This document shows, piece by piece, positions 1-9,293 of a stretch of DNA of 64,000 bases. Within the stretch, counting starts at the first letter, position 1. Every line of letters begins with the position of its first letter. A model generated the notes under the pieces. It was not told the origin of the DNA. It worked only from the letters and a program-made list of their open reading frames with translations, and ran no database searches. The DNA lies in the NCBI GenBank assembly GCA_947387485.1, contig CANDNT010000007.1:124001-188000 (forward strand), read 5' to 3'. Source of the DNA: Aquimarina rhabdastrellae. GTDB taxonomy: Bacteria; Bacteroidota; Bacteroidia; Flavobacteriales; Flavobacteriaceae. Made by a program: the position numbers and the translations under genes.

Positions 1-165
1 TTTAGCTTTTTCATAAGACAAACTATCATACCTATATTTTGCAAGAGGACTAATCTCTTTATATGATTTTTTAATCTCAATAGGAGTTATATTATAAATT
101 TTTGATTGAGCAAAAGTCTGAACATATCCTATAATTACAATTAATAAAATTTTTATTGTTTTCAT
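1..165 (-). CDS. Secreted protein, N-terminal fragment cut by the window edge
   Basis: An open frame of 55 codons starts at the ATG whose complement is at 163-165 and runs off the left edge without a stop. The first 19 or so residues (MKTIKILLIVIIGYVQTFAQ) form a classic signal peptide with an FAQ cleavage site, as seen in many flavobacterial exported proteins. The rest is polar (SKIYNITPIEIKKSYKEIS). The function cannot be told from this piece. It lies on the same strand as the SnoaL-like gene 33 bp upstream and may share its transcript. Confidence 0.6.
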   Translation of the reverse strand, partial: MKTIKILLIVIIGYVQTFAQSKIYNITPIEIKKSYKEISPLAKYRYDSLSYEKAK

Positions 166-197
166 CTTATCAATATCTATATCGTTTTGTTATTCTA

Positions 198-653
198 TTA
201 CCAATACTCAAATATTCTAGAGATTTCCCCATTCTTAAATTCAAAAAACGTCATTTGCGGTTCTCCATCTTTAATTGTATTTTCTTTTTTTAAAACATAA
301 CTTCTTTCAATAGTTACCGCATTTAATCCTATTATTTTATTCTTGATTTTTACATCTGCAACTTCTCCGTCATACCCTCCTTCTTTTTGATTACGTACAT
401 ATCCATTATATAAATCTTCTCTAGTATAGGTTCCTCCATATTTTGGATGTATATAGGTAAAATCATCTGAAAAAAGCTCAAAAATCTTATCAATATCTTC
501 AATTGTAGAGTTTGGTTGAAATACTTTAAGATTCAAATCATAATAGGCTTCAACCAGTGTAGCCAATGAATCTTTATGTTGTTTAGTAACATTTTGGGCT
601 AGTGTTTGATTCATTGTCCATATAATCAAAAAAATAGAAACTACTGTTTTCAT
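198..653 (-). CDS. Secreted SnoaL/NTF2-like protein
   Basis: A protein of about 151 residues with a signal peptide (MKTVVSIFLIIWTMNQTLAQ) followed by a small alpha+beta domain. The pattern of a helical start, then DIDKIFELFSDDFTYIHPKYGG, then closing beta strands ending FFEFKNGEISRIFEYW is typical of the SnoaL/NTF2-like fold. That fold serves as a ligand pocket or small hydrolase/isomerase scaffold. An upstream ATG at 668 would add five residues before the signal peptide; the ATG at 653 is preferred because it puts the signal peptide at the N terminus. Fold assignment is by pattern only; the substrate is unknown. Confidence 0.6.
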   Translation of the reverse strand: MKTVVSIFLIIWTMNQTLAQNVTKQHKDSLATLVEAYYDLNLKVFQPNSTIEDIDKIFELFSDDFTYIHPKYGGTYTREDLYNGYVRNQKEGGYDGEVADVKIKNKIIGLNAVTIERSYVLKKENTIKDGEPQMTFFEFKNGEISRIFEYW

Positions 654-872
654 ATGTGATATTGCCATTTAATTTTACACTTAAAATCTGGAATTAAAGC
701 CACTTATAGACTTTGCAGTATTAGTTCTTGAGTTAAACACTTTTAATGTCTGTCTTCAAACTAGCTCAAATATCCTTTATAAATCACCTAAAAAAAGAAT
801 TGAATCTGTTATAATTTTGATAATATTTTCAGGTAATTCATCTATTTCAAACTTATAGATAATGAATCCTTC

Positions 873-2084
873 TTAATTTAACTTTTTTATATATTCAATC
901 GCTTCATCTATATTCTTTCTATAATTATGAATTGAGTATTCAACCTCAACATCCGGAAGCAAAGGACCGTTATATCCTTTCCAGTTTTCCCAATATTTTG
1001 TAGAATAGCCAATAAGTATTCTTGAGTTTGGAAGACGAAATCCTCTTGTCTCTCCATAATGGTTAACATTTCCGCTTGTTGCTTCTCCGATAAGAGTAGC
1101 ATTGAAGTTTCTCTTTAAATTTACAGCATTCATTAATGCCGAAGAAAAGGTATGTCTACCTATTAGCACATATAATTTATCTTTTTCGTTAAGATATGTC
1201 GTACGTAATTTATTGAGAAAAGGATCTAAAATCGCAGAATTCCCTCCACTATTATTTCTTAAATCAATAATTATTTTTTGAGGTTTTTTCTTTTTAATAT
1301 CACTAAATAATTGATCATTAAAAAGTTTAAAAGGAGTATTCTTTTTTTCTGCACAACTTTGATAATTGAAATATAAGATTTTATTATCTGCTATAAAATC
1401 ATACCAATAATTATCATTTCGGCTATCACGTAAAATCTGTACAGTTGATTGTAATAAAAGGTTCTTTTTATGAAGAGATGAAATTAGGTATGTCGTGTTA
1501 TCTAAAATGAAGTTTGCTTCTTGATTAGAGGCTATTATATCTAACCCTTTTAATATCCGTGGATTCTTTATAAAGAATTGAGTATACACATCAAAATAAG
1601 ATTGATTATCATCTTTAATAATCGTTTTCATTTTTTTTATTATCCCTCTACTCGTATTTTTATTAATACCATTTAGTTTTTTATAGCGTAGATGAGCATT
1701 TATAGCATCTGTATTCGTAACAAAAATACCTTCTTTAAAAAAGTCAAATTGCAAAGGAAAAACATTCTCATATGAAGGTTCTAGCTTTGTATGCTCATCC
1801 CCTATACTTTTTGTTAATTTATATAGTTCAATCTCAAAACTCTCGTCATTTAAGATTTTACTTTTTTCTTTAATGTCTTCAATTTTCTTATAAAAATCTT
1901 GTTCTGATATTTTGGCAAATAAGTTTTTGTGTCTCGTGGGCAATTCTTTTTTCAAAAAATCTAGATCTTCAATAATCTGTACTTGTGATAGACTTTGACA
2001 ATGAACATTTGAAAAATAAAAGAATAGTAAAATCAAGTTAACAAAAACTACTCTTCTACTGTTTTGATAGATCGAATTATGCAT
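873..2084 (-). CDS. S41-family (tail-specific protease-like) peptidase
   Basis: A 403-residue exported protein with an N-terminal hydrophobic signal segment (residues about 12-29). The C-terminal half carries the S41/C-terminal processing peptidase core: IIDLRNNSGGNSA, then GRHTFSSALMNAVN, where the second Ser of FSSA is the expected nucleophile, then LIGEATSGNVNHYGE and the PDVEVEYS strand near the end. The N-terminal half resembles the helical domain of bacterial interphotoreceptor-retinoid-binding-like S41 proteins. No PDZ domain is obvious. It probably cleaves peptides in the periplasm or outside the cell. The gene stands alone, with 200 bp or more on either side. Confidence 0.8.
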   Translation of the reverse strand: MHNSIYQNSRRVVFVNLILLFFYFSNVHCQSLSQVQIIEDLDFLKKELPTRHKNLFAKISEQDFYKKIEDIKEKSKILNDESFEIELYKLTKSIGDEHTKLEPSYENVFPLQFDFFKEGIFVTNTDAINAHLRYKKLNGINKNTSRGIIKKMKTIIKDDNQSYFDVYTQFFIKNPRILKGLDIIASNQEANFILDNTTYLISSLHKKNLLLQSTVQILRDSRNDNYWYDFIADNKILYFNYQSCAEKKNTPFKLFNDQLFSDIKKKKPQKIIIDLRNNSGGNSAILDPFLNKLRTTYLNEKDKLYVLIGRHTFSSALMNAVNLKRNFNATLIGEATSGNVNHYGETRGFRLPNSRILIGYSTKYWENWKGYNGPLLPDVEVEYSIHNYRKNIDEAIEYIKKLN

Positions 2085-2354
2085 TTTATATTGTTTTTTA
2101 TATAGATAAAAACAATATGTTTTTGTTACATAGTTTTACTATTGCTAAATATAGTTGGAATATTCTCCTGTTTTTATTTCATATTCATATCATGAATAAA
2201 CGAATATGCTACTAAAACGTATAAAAATGTAATTGTTTTCTTTTAAGTCTTAATATTAGTTTTCGCTATGGATTCAAAACTCTTTATAATAATTGGAAAA
2301 TAAATCACTTATATTTTATAATATTAAGGGTTTTATCACTTTTCTTCATAATAC

Positions 2355-2393
2355 AAAACAACCATTTAAACATTGCATTTAAATGGTTGTTTT
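2355..2393. terminator. Strong bidirectional stem-loop terminator
   Basis: A perfect 16-bp inverted repeat (AAAACAACCATTTAAA, 2355-2370, pairing with 2378-2393) encloses a 7-base loop and has T/A runs on both sides. It sits just past the stop of the amidohydrolase gene. The rest of the 2085-2417 gap is AT-rich, with nothing else I can support. Confidence 0.8.
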
Positions 2394-2417
2394 TCTTAAT
2401 ATATTAATTATTGTTTT

Positions 2418-3299
2418 CTAATTTCTCCAATGATTTCTTATTTCATCTTCAGAAAGTTCTAAAAAGCGAGCAGCGTTATAATAAAAGATATCTGCTTTTT
2501 GAGCATTAGTAAGAAATGTTAAGTTATTTATAGCTTGAATCGAGGTATCTATTATTTCTGGAGATTCTACAGGATCAGATCCATATAATATACGTTGACC
2601 ATAACCAGAGTCAATTAAATCTTTTAAATACACATCAAATCCATCGTGTTGAAAAATCCATGAGATATCTACATATAATAGCGGGTATTTTGCCAATAAC
2701 ACTTTCATTTCTTCTATATATGGCCACCCCGCATGCATTAGATATATCTTTAAATTAGGATGAGTCATTAACACTTCTTCAAATTGTAATGGATTTGCAT
2801 TATCCGGACTAACATTGTCCATAAGGTGATAAGCTACTGGCATTCCTAACTCTTCTGCCATCGAAAAATATGGTTTAACCTCTTCTTGATTGGCATATAA
2901 ACCTTGATAGTAAAATCCTACTTCTCCCATAACTTGTAATTTCCCATCTTTATGTACTTGACGTAACTCTTCTACTGTAGGCATACCTAACCCTCCTACC
3001 ATATTCCCTGGAATTATACGTTCAGGATCTCGTTCATACCAACTTGCTGATGCAAAATTTATCCCACTTAGCATGGCTTTTACAATATTGTACTTTTCTA
3101 TTTTCTCGTAAGTTTTAACTCGAAACGCTTCAAAATCTTCTTCGGTTAAATCACCTCTAAAATCTATAGCAGTATGCAAATGCATATCAATAACGGGAGA
3201 GGATTCTATTACCCATTCATTTGTAGTGTTCCCATTATCGTCAGAACATGAGACAAAGAACATAGCTATTAATGTAACTAAAAGACTTAAATACTTCAT
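2418..3299 (-). CDS. Amidohydrolase-family lipoprotein
   Basis: A 293-residue lipoprotein: signal peptide with lipobox FFVSC at residues 15-19, followed by a Ser/Asp spacer. The mature part is a TIM-barrel metallohydrolase of the amidohydrolase-2 type. It shows the metal motif DMHLHT near residue 40, GEVGFYYQG at the end of a barrel strand, PVAYHLMD and LKIYLMHAGWP supplying histidines, and ILYGSDPVESPE with the late Asp. It is likely surface or periplasmic. Substrate unknown; relatives act as decarboxylases or lactone hydrolases. It stands as a single gene followed by the hairpin at 2355-2393. Confidence 0.75.
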   Translation of the reverse strand: MKYLSLLVTLIAMFFVSCSDDNGNTTNEWVIESSPVIDMHLHTAIDFRGDLTEEDFEAFRVKTYEKIEKYNIVKAMLSGINFASASWYERDPERIIPGNMVGGLGMPTVEELRQVHKDGKLQVMGEVGFYYQGLYANQEEVKPYFSMAEELGMPVAYHLMDNVSPDNANPLQFEEVLMTHPNLKIYLMHAGWPYIEEMKVLLAKYPLLYVDISWIFQHDGFDVYLKDLIDSGYGQRILYGSDPVESPEIIDTSIQAINNLTFLTNAQKADIFYYNAARFLELSEDEIRNHWRN

Positions 3300-3420
3300 T
3301 GATTTTTATTTATTGTTGAGAATACAAAAGTATTTAGCGGAATCAGTCGCTAGGTTGTCCATTCTTGCTAACTAAGTAGTATTTTATAAATTCATAATTG
3401 AAGATTCAATTCAATATTAC

Positions 3421-4329
3421 TTATTCTATGGGAATACAAATATCGACAATAGATTTATTTTCGGGATGCTCGGTTGGTTTATTATGATAAATTTCAAACG
3501 GACTTCTCTCTGCTCTTTTAAATCCATTTTTATCTAACCAAATAAACAGTGCTGCCCATGATTTTTCAAATTCATCTAAGCTAATTTCTAAAGAGCCTAT
3601 AACACATTTTCCTTCTTCTATTGATGTAGTTCCTATTTGGCCTTCTCCTTTTAAAGGTTCTTCTAACAGCAAACAACGTTGTATACGAATTTTATTAGCT
3701 TCAGTTATTTTTAAATTTTCATGATAAATCGTAAGTAAGCTTTCTTTTTTATTCAGTATTCCTTTTGATAACACCCATTTAATCAACTTGTTGAAAGTAC
3801 TACTTGGATGTTGTTTTCCTAGAGAAGAAATATACGCCAAATTCATTTTGGGCATTTTCTTAACTTCAATTTTTGCATTGTTTTCTAACCAATCCAAAAG
3901 AGTGTCTATATTAGAAAGGTATTTTTCGTAAGTAGGGTATGCTTTATTATCTTTTTTCTTAGGATATTTTATAGGTGCATATCTGCTCGTATTTTGTCTT
4001 TTAAAGTCTGTTGGATTTACTCCGTAAAACTTTTTAAAGGATTTTGAATACGAAGCTTTATCACTATAGCCATATTTAAAAGCTATCTCTGAAATAGTAG
4101 AGCTTTTATAAAGTAAATCAGTTACAGATTTTTCTATTCTTAACCTATTAACATAAGTATTTAAGGTCTCTTTGGTAAGAATTTTAAAAATACGATGAAA
4201 ATGAAAAGGAGAAAAACAGGCTATTTCTGAAATTATTTTTAAGGATAAGTCTTTATTCAAATTCTCATCGATATATTCAAAAACTTTATTAATCCTACCT
4301 GCATGATCATTTTGTGTTTTATTCTCCAT
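3421..4329 (-). CDS. AraC-family regulator with GyrI-like effector domain
   Basis: A 302-residue regulator. Residues about 12-112 are an AraC double helix-turn-helix (DLSLKIISEIACFSPFHFHRIFK, then SEIAFKYGYSDKASYSKSFKKFYGVNPTDFKRQ). Residues about 155-300 match a GyrI/AraC effector-binding (SOUL-like) domain ending in KNGFKRAERSPFEIYHNKP...VDICIPIE. Such Rob/SoxS-like regulators respond to small amphipathic molecules and control efflux or detoxification genes. Target genes are not evident from the immediate neighbours. Confidence 0.85.
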   Translation of the reverse strand: MENKTQNDHAGRINKVFEYIDENLNKDLSLKIISEIACFSPFHFHRIFKILTKETLNTYVNRLRIEKSVTDLLYKSSTISEIAFKYGYSDKASYSKSFKKFYGVNPTDFKRQNTSRYAPIKYPKKKDNKAYPTYEKYLSNIDTLLDWLENNAKIEVKKMPKMNLAYISSLGKQHPSSTFNKLIKWVLSKGILNKKESLLTIYHENLKITEANKIRIQRCLLLEEPLKGEGQIGTTSIEEGKCVIGSLEISLDEFEKSWAALFIWLDKNGFKRAERSPFEIYHNKPTEHPENKSIVDICIPIE

Positions 4330-4446
4330 GTTTGCTTTATTAAAGTCTTTCTATGTCAATATTATATAATCGTTTGTTAGAAATATAATATTATCCTCAA
4401 TTTTCTCCGCTTCTCTTACTTTTATTTTATCTAAAGTTAGATCGTT

Positions 4447-4845
4447 TTAATTCAGTTTATTTAATAGCTCTCGCATTGATTCAGCTAAATCAAACTCATT
4501 TTCATACTCCACAATATAGGTTGAACTTCCTGAAGCTGTTGTTGAATATTCGGCATTCTTTTTACGGATATAGATAACTGGTATTTTTTTCGCATAAGCA
4601 TATCCTATTTCGATTCCAACACCAATTGACTTTGTTGTTAATTCGGCAATAAGAACATCGGTATTGTCAATCTCATTGAATGCAGTTTCCATCATTTCTT
4701 TTTCTTGATTAGCTGCAAAATTATAGTTGTCTACAAAAACCAGTAATTCTATATTATTTTCTTTACATGTTTTTTTTAAACCTTCAACTTCTTTGTCAAA
4801 AAGTTTTCTGTTTGAATAACTTATCGCTAAATATCCCTTTTTCAT
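4447..4845 (-). CDS. Nucleoside 2-deoxyribosyltransferase-like protein
   Basis: A 132-residue Rossmann-like protein beginning KKGYLAISYSNRK, with a central DNTDVLIAELTTKSIGVGIEIGYAYAKKIPVIYIRKK. The D-x-x-I/V-A-E-x-T...GxGxExGYA pattern is that of the nucleoside 2-deoxyribosyltransferase/TIR-like superfamily, in which the Glu of GIEIGYA is the candidate catalytic residue. It may cleave N-glycosidic bonds of nucleotides. The length is short for the family, near a minimal single domain. It is a solitary gene and the substrate is unknown. Confidence 0.6.
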   Translation of the reverse strand: MKKGYLAISYSNRKLFDKEVEGLKKTCKENNIELLVFVDNYNFAANQEKEMMETAFNEIDNTDVLIAELTTKSIGVGIEIGYAYAKKIPVIYIRKKNAEYSTTASGSSTYIVEYENEFDLAESMRELLNKLN

Positions 4846-5128
4846 ATCGTTTTATATATCTTCTATTGTAAATCGGCTATTTTCATTTCCATTATTGGCA
4901 AAAACCTATCTTTAATTGATGTTTCTAATTTTCCTACTACTTTAAATCCTATCTGCTTTTTCAATTTTCATTTTTTTGCTAATTAACAAAGGTTTAAGAA
5001 ATAAAAATGTTCTAAAAAATGAGGTTTTTTATATTAAAATCAATCGATTCCTCCTCTTCCTTTTTAGTTTATAACTAATCTTAAATATAAATAACTTTTA
5101 CTTCCGTTAAACGCTACATGTCTTTCTT

Positions 5129-6187
5129 TTATTTATTAGCATTACTTCGTTCATGTTCAATCAACCATTTTTTTCTTTCTATTCCTCCTCCATATCCAGT
5201 CATTTTCCCGTTTTTTCCAATCACTCTATGGCAAGGTATAATAATCGAAATTCGATTGCAGCCATTTGCTGAAGCTATTGCTCTAATTGCTTTTGGGTTA
5301 TTTATTTTTTCGGCTTGTTTTTGATATGTTATTGTCGTTCCATATTCAATTTTTTGCAAATAGTTCCATACTGTATTTTGAAAAACAGTGCCTGGTGCTT
5401 CTATATTTACATTAAAAATTCTCCTCTTTCCTTCAAAATACTCATCTATCTCTTTTTTAACTTGTTTGATATGTTTATTCTCTCCAGAAAGAATATTTGC
5501 ATTTAATAATTTTTGCAAATCTTTAAATTCTGTTTCAAGCATTCGTCTATCTACAAATTCGAGTAAACATATCCCATTATCAGTTGCACAAACAAACATT
5601 GGTCCTAATGGTGTTGTAAGTCTATTTATAAGAATTATATTTTTGTTTTTGCTTTGTTTTGGAGACTCTCCTACGAGTTTTTTAAACGTATATCCAAAAC
5701 CACTTAATGATTCATAACCTGTATCAAATGCTGTATGTGTAGCCTTTTTCCCTTGTTTAAGTTCTTGAAAAGCATTATTTATTCTATACATTCGCTGGTA
5801 AGCTTGAAAAGTCATCCCATAATTTTTTTTAAACCATCTTCTTAAAACTTCTGGGCTAATTCCTTTTTGCCTTAATTGATAATCTGTTATTTTCTCTTTA
5901 GGGTTTTCTTTAACAAGTGTTATAGCATTAGCAACCTGTTCTGGTGCTTGATTTGCATTTTCTGTTGGTTTACAAACTTTACAAGGCCTATAACCATTAT
6001 TCAAAGCTTCTTTAAAAGTCGTATAAAACTCTACGTTTTCTTTCTTAGGCTTTCTTGCTCTACACGTTGCAATACAAAAAACAGACGTAGTTTTTACACC
6101 TACAAAGAAGATTCCAACAAAGCCTTGTTTTCTTTCTAATAAAGCTTGGTAATATGTTTCTATTGTGTTACGGTCTGTTATTCGCAT
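5129..6187 (-). CDS. ada: Ada: alkylation-responsive activator and O6-methylguanine-DNA methyltransferase
   Basis: A 352-residue protein with the full Ada architecture. The N-terminal zinc domain has four cysteines (VFCIATCRARKP and YRPCKVCKP, near residues 37-72), the site where methylphosphotriester transfer switches Ada on. An AraC-type HTH follows (about residues 85-180), then the methyltransferase domain with the active-site PCHRV and the ASANGCNR turn near its C terminus. It repairs O6-methylguanine and activates its own regulon. Its ATG directly abuts the stop codon of the upstream PEP-mutase-like gene (TAA then ATG, no spacer), so the two are co-translated from one mRNA. Confidence 0.92.
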   Translation of the reverse strand: MRITDRNTIETYYQALLERKQGFVGIFFVGVKTTSVFCIATCRARKPKKENVEFYTTFKEALNNGYRPCKVCKPTENANQAPEQVANAITLVKENPKEKITDYQLRQKGISPEVLRRWFKKNYGMTFQAYQRMYRINNAFQELKQGKKATHTAFDTGYESLSGFGYTFKKLVGESPKQSKNKNIILINRLTTPLGPMFVCATDNGICLLEFVDRRMLETEFKDLQKLLNANILSGENKHIKQVKKEIDEYFEGKRRIFNVNIEAPGTVFQNTVWNYLQKIEYGTTITYQKQAEKINNPKAIRAIASANGCNRISIIIPCHRVIGKNGKMTGYGGGIERKKWLIEHERSNANK

Positions 6188-6943
6188 TTAAAAAATTGAT
6201 TTAAATGTGTTTTGATCTAGTATTGTTTTTGCTACTTGCTCAAATTGATTATACATATTGTCAAAAAGAAAATTCCCCATACTAATTCGCTTTACACCTA
6301 AATGGGTCAATGTATTAAAATCTGGAAGTTTGGGCATACTCATTACATTAATCGGTAAGTTTGTACAATTAACGATTTCTTTTATGTCTACCTCAGCCTC
6401 TATACATGGTGTAAAAATCCCATCTGCTCCAGCATCTTGGTAAAGTCGAATTCTTTTCTTTGTTTCTTCTACTGTATTTGGGGCATTTAATAAAAATGTA
6501 TCAATTCTCACATTTATAAAAATATCAATTTTTTCATTTTCTAAATGCTTTTTTACTTCTGTTAGCGTCTTTGCAAAATTATCAACATCTAATAAGCTTC
6601 GCTTTTTATTAACTACGCTATCTTCTATATTAATTCCTACAACACCTAATTGCGCTAATCTTTTAATGTGATTAACGATTTCTTTAGGTTTACGACTATA
6701 TCCTGATTCTAAATCAACTGACAATGGTAATTTTGTATTAAGTGCAATTCGCTTTACGAAATATTCCATTTCAGAAAATTCCATTTCTTCACCATCATTA
6801 TATCCTAAAATGGATGCAATTGCCGAACTTGAAGTTCCTATAGCTTGAAAATTTAATTTTTCGGCTGTTTTAGTACTAGGTACATTCCAAACATTTCCTA
6901 TTAATAATGGTTTGTCTTGACTGTGTAATTTTTTAAATTCCAT
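6188..6943 (-). CDS. Isocitrate lyase/PEP mutase family protein
   Basis: A 251-residue TIM-barrel protein of the ICL/PEP mutase superfamily. Visible motifs are IGTSSSAIASILGYNDGEE, PLSVDLESGYSRKP (metal-binding strand; DLESGYS in place of DxDTGYG), GVVGINIEDSV and DAGADGIFTPCIE. Members make or break C-C or P-C bonds next to a carboxylate; the exact reaction cannot be told. It is the first gene of a two-gene unit with ada, so it may be induced by alkylation stress. This link is inference from the abutting genes. Confidence 0.8.
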   Translation of the reverse strand: MEFKKLHSQDKPLLIGNVWNVPSTKTAEKLNFQAIGTSSSAIASILGYNDGEEMEFSEMEYFVKRIALNTKLPLSVDLESGYSRKPKEIVNHIKRLAQLGVVGINIEDSVVNKKRSLLDVDNFAKTLTEVKKHLENEKIDIFINVRIDTFLLNAPNTVEETKKRIRLYQDAGADGIFTPCIEAEVDIKEIVNCTNLPINVMSMPKLPDFNTLTHLGVKRISMGNFLFDNMYNQFEQVAKTILDQNTFKSIF

Positions 6944-7045
6944 CGGTGTTATATTTTGTTACAAATGAACAATGATGAAGTTTAGTCAGCAACCGAAAAT
7001 TTGATGAGTATTTTTTTATCGCGGTATCAGGTATAAAACATATTA

Positions 7046-7080
7046 AACATTGAATTATTGATGATCAACAATTCAATGTT
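7046..7080. terminator. Long hairpin, probable terminator of the DUF1203 gene
   Basis: A 17-bp stem with one mismatch (AACATTGAATTATTGAT pairing with ATCAACAATTCAATGTT) and an almost absent loop lies 40 bp past the stop of the DUF1203 gene on the minus strand. It is followed by a T-rich stretch. Confidence 0.6.
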
Positions 7081-7120
7081 ACCTTTAGAAACATAGCTTA
7101 TGTTTTTTTATAGCATATTA

Positions 7121-7606
7121 CTACATTTCGTTTGCTATTCTATCAATTTGGCAATTATAACATCCTCGCTTGGCATTATGCACTTGGATGTATTTCGCCT
7201 TTTTATTATCAAACACCCTTTGTATAGCTTCTTCTATTCTTTCTCCTTCAATTGTTATTGCATCTATCATTATTCCATCATCATCATAAACTCTTAAAGA
7301 CAAATACCTATTTTTTAGTATTTCGGGGATTTCATTTTTCTTTAAACAGGCTTCATTAGTGTTTATTCTAACAAAGATTGGTCCTGAAGCACGATATGGT
7401 GAATTTGCTTTATGATGTTCATAATTAAAGGCAAGTATTTCTTCTCCTATTTCAGCTTCCTTTAAACTTATTCGACAAGGATATCCTGGCTTTTCATCTA
7501 CCTTTATTTTAGAGATCCCTTTAGCTTGTAGTTCTTTTTCCTCGAGATTGAATAGCTGTTGAATCTCATTTTGTTTGATTCCTGATATAATAAAATTGTT
7601 TTTCAT
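7121..7606 (-). CDS. DUF1203 family protein
   Basis: A 161-residue cytoplasmic protein whose layout matches DUF1203: CRISLKEAEIGEEILAFNYEH in the middle, SPYRASGPIFVR, then YLSLRVYDDDGIMIDAITIEG, and a C-terminal IQVHNAKRGCYNCQIDR. The closing cysteine pair (GCYNC) and the histidine of VHNA could bind a metal or act catalytically; this is a guess. No function is known for the family. The gene lies in a run of small accessory genes, followed by a hairpin. Confidence 0.75.
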   Translation of the reverse strand: MKNNFIISGIKQNEIQQLFNLEEKELQAKGISKIKVDEKPGYPCRISLKEAEIGEEILAFNYEHHKANSPYRASGPIFVRINTNEACLKKNEIPEILKNRYLSLRVYDDDGIMIDAITIEGERIEEAIQRVFDNKKAKYIQVHNAKRGCYNCQIDRIANEM

Positions 7607-7721
7607 TTTTTATTAGTCTTTAGCCTGACTACCATTCTAGTAAGTAGACGAGTAACTATTGGTCATTAATTTCTCCAACAAATTTCCTATTAAAATTAAC
7701 TGAATACAATCCGATTATTGC

Positions 7722-8558
7722 TCATTTATTGAACTGTGCTGCCTCATAGGCATTGATGATTTTCTTTCGTTCATCTTTCCATCGATATTGCCCTACAAAC
7801 CCGTTATTTTTGATTACTCTATGACACGGTATTAAATACGCTATAGGGTTTTTACCTATTGCAGTTCCTATCGCTCTAACTGCTTTTGGGTTTCCTATTT
7901 TATTACCTATGTCTTGATAGGCTACCAAACTTCCTGTAGGGATCTGTAATAATGCTTTCCAAACTTGAATCTGAAAAGGAGTTCCTTTAAAATGGATATT
8001 TATTTTCTCTTTTGGAACCTGCCAAGTATCAAAGTATTTCTTTAGTAACTCTCCATTTACATCTAATTGATTTTGGAAGTTAGCGTACGGAAAATCTATG
8101 GTCAATTCCTTAAGTGGATCGGAGTGATGATCTAAAAAACTGACTTTACAGATTCCTTTGTTGGTTTCTCCAATTAATGTCTCTCCAAATACTGTTTGTA
8201 TTACAGCCCATCGAATAGTAAGATCTTTTCCTTTGTTTTTAAATTCTCCAGGAGAAACGGCTTCACACTTTACAAATAGGTCATGTAGTCGCCCATTACC
8301 CGATAGCCCCGTCTCGTAAGACGTTTCTAGTGTACTTTTTCCTAACCGAAGTAATGATTTTGAGTATTCTGTTGTAAGATATTGTAAAAACTGTTTGGGA
8401 GTAATTCCTGCTCAATCTTGAAATACTCTTTGCAGATGAAATTTGCTCAGGAAAACATGATTACTTATATCATCTAGAGACGGTTGTTGAGTCTGATGTT
8501 CATTCAAGAATTTTATTATTTGTTCAACAACATTGTAGTGATTATTTAATTTCTCCAT
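7722..8558 (-). pseudogene. HTH/methylated-DNA-cysteine methyltransferase split by one in-frame TGA
   Basis: Translating from the ATG complement at 8556-8558 gives one continuous 278-codon frame, normal for bifunctional AraC-HTH/MGMT proteins. It is interrupted only at codon 49 by TGA (complement at 8412-8414). The context is LQRVFQD*AGITPKQFLQ; relatives have Trp (TGG) at this place in the HTH, so a single G-to-A change explains it. Downstream, the methyltransferase domain is intact, with AYLIPCHRV and AIGTAIGKNP. The region after an internal ATG at 8105 could be made alone (127 residues) but would lack the N-terminal part of the domain. It might also be read through or be a sequencing error. 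The intact ada gene lies 1.5 kb away. Confidence 0.8.
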
Positions 8559-8655
8559 ACCACAAAGTTCTTATTATCAACTCATTTTTTCAATCCGTTT
8601 TTTGCTCTTTTTTCTAATGAGATATGTTGGGCGTTATTAAATGTTACACAACGTT

Positions 8656-9189
8656 TTATTTTGTAGTTTGTCTTCCCATTTTAGTAAGAACGCTATCAAC
8701 AGGCTCCCATAATTCAATTTTATTTCCATCAGAATCCATTATATGTACAAATTTGCCATAGTCATATGTTGTAATTTCATCGATAATAGTGACTCCATTA
8801 CCTTTTAATTTCTGTACTAATCCTTCAATATTTTGAACCCTATAATTTATCATAAATTCCTTTTTTGAAGGATCAAAATAATCTGTAGAGTCTTCAAAGA
8901 CATCCCAATTTAAATAATTGATCTCTTCTGGTCGGTTCGCATTTCTAAATTCAAATGGAGAACCATAATCATCTACCGCAAGACCTAAATTATCTCGATA
9001 CCATTCTTTCATTTTTTTTGGACTACTTGATTTAAAAAATATACCTCCAATTCCTGTTACTTTTGGAATAGTATCTATGGATTCTATAGGTATTCCTTCT
9101 TTTTCTTTCATATTTTGCTTTTTATTCTCTTCTTGGTTACAACTTATCAAAGTCACAACTAATATTAAAAAACTGATAACTTGTCTCAT
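8656..9189 (-). CDS. VOC-family (glyoxalase-like) lipoprotein
   Basis: A 177-residue protein with signal peptide and lipobox (VTLISC, Cys near residue 17), a charged linker, then one vicinal-oxygen-chelate domain: GIGGIFFKSSSPKKMKEWYRDNLGL to VHIMDSDGNKIELWEP. The late ELWEP strand is typical of glyoxalase/bleomycin-resistance-like proteins. The Glu of IELWEP and the His of FVHIMD could be metal ligands. The lipid anchor is unusual for this usually cytoplasmic fold. Substrate unknown. Confidence 0.75.
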   Translation of the reverse strand: MRQVISFLILVVTLISCNQEENKKQNMKEKEGIPIESIDTIPKVTGIGGIFFKSSSPKKMKEWYRDNLGLAVDDYGSPFEFRNANRPEEINYLNWDVFEDSTDYFDPSKKEFMINYRVQNIEGLVQKLKGNGVTIIDEITTYDYGKFVHIMDSDGNKIELWEPVDSVLTKMGRQTTK

Positions 9190-9293
9190 TATATTTCGCT
9201 ATTATATGTTTTTTTGATAGGCACAGCAGTTTCTAAATCAAAACTCTGCATTATCTGATAGGTATTGTTACCCGATGTTTTTAATTCCTTTTT

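Noticed and set aside
8575..8655. GTTGGGCG and AACGTT-like words between the VOC gene and the broken methyltransferase gene as another attC site
   Set aside because: The words are there, but I could not find a paired stem or complementary cassette ends, so the evidence is too weak.
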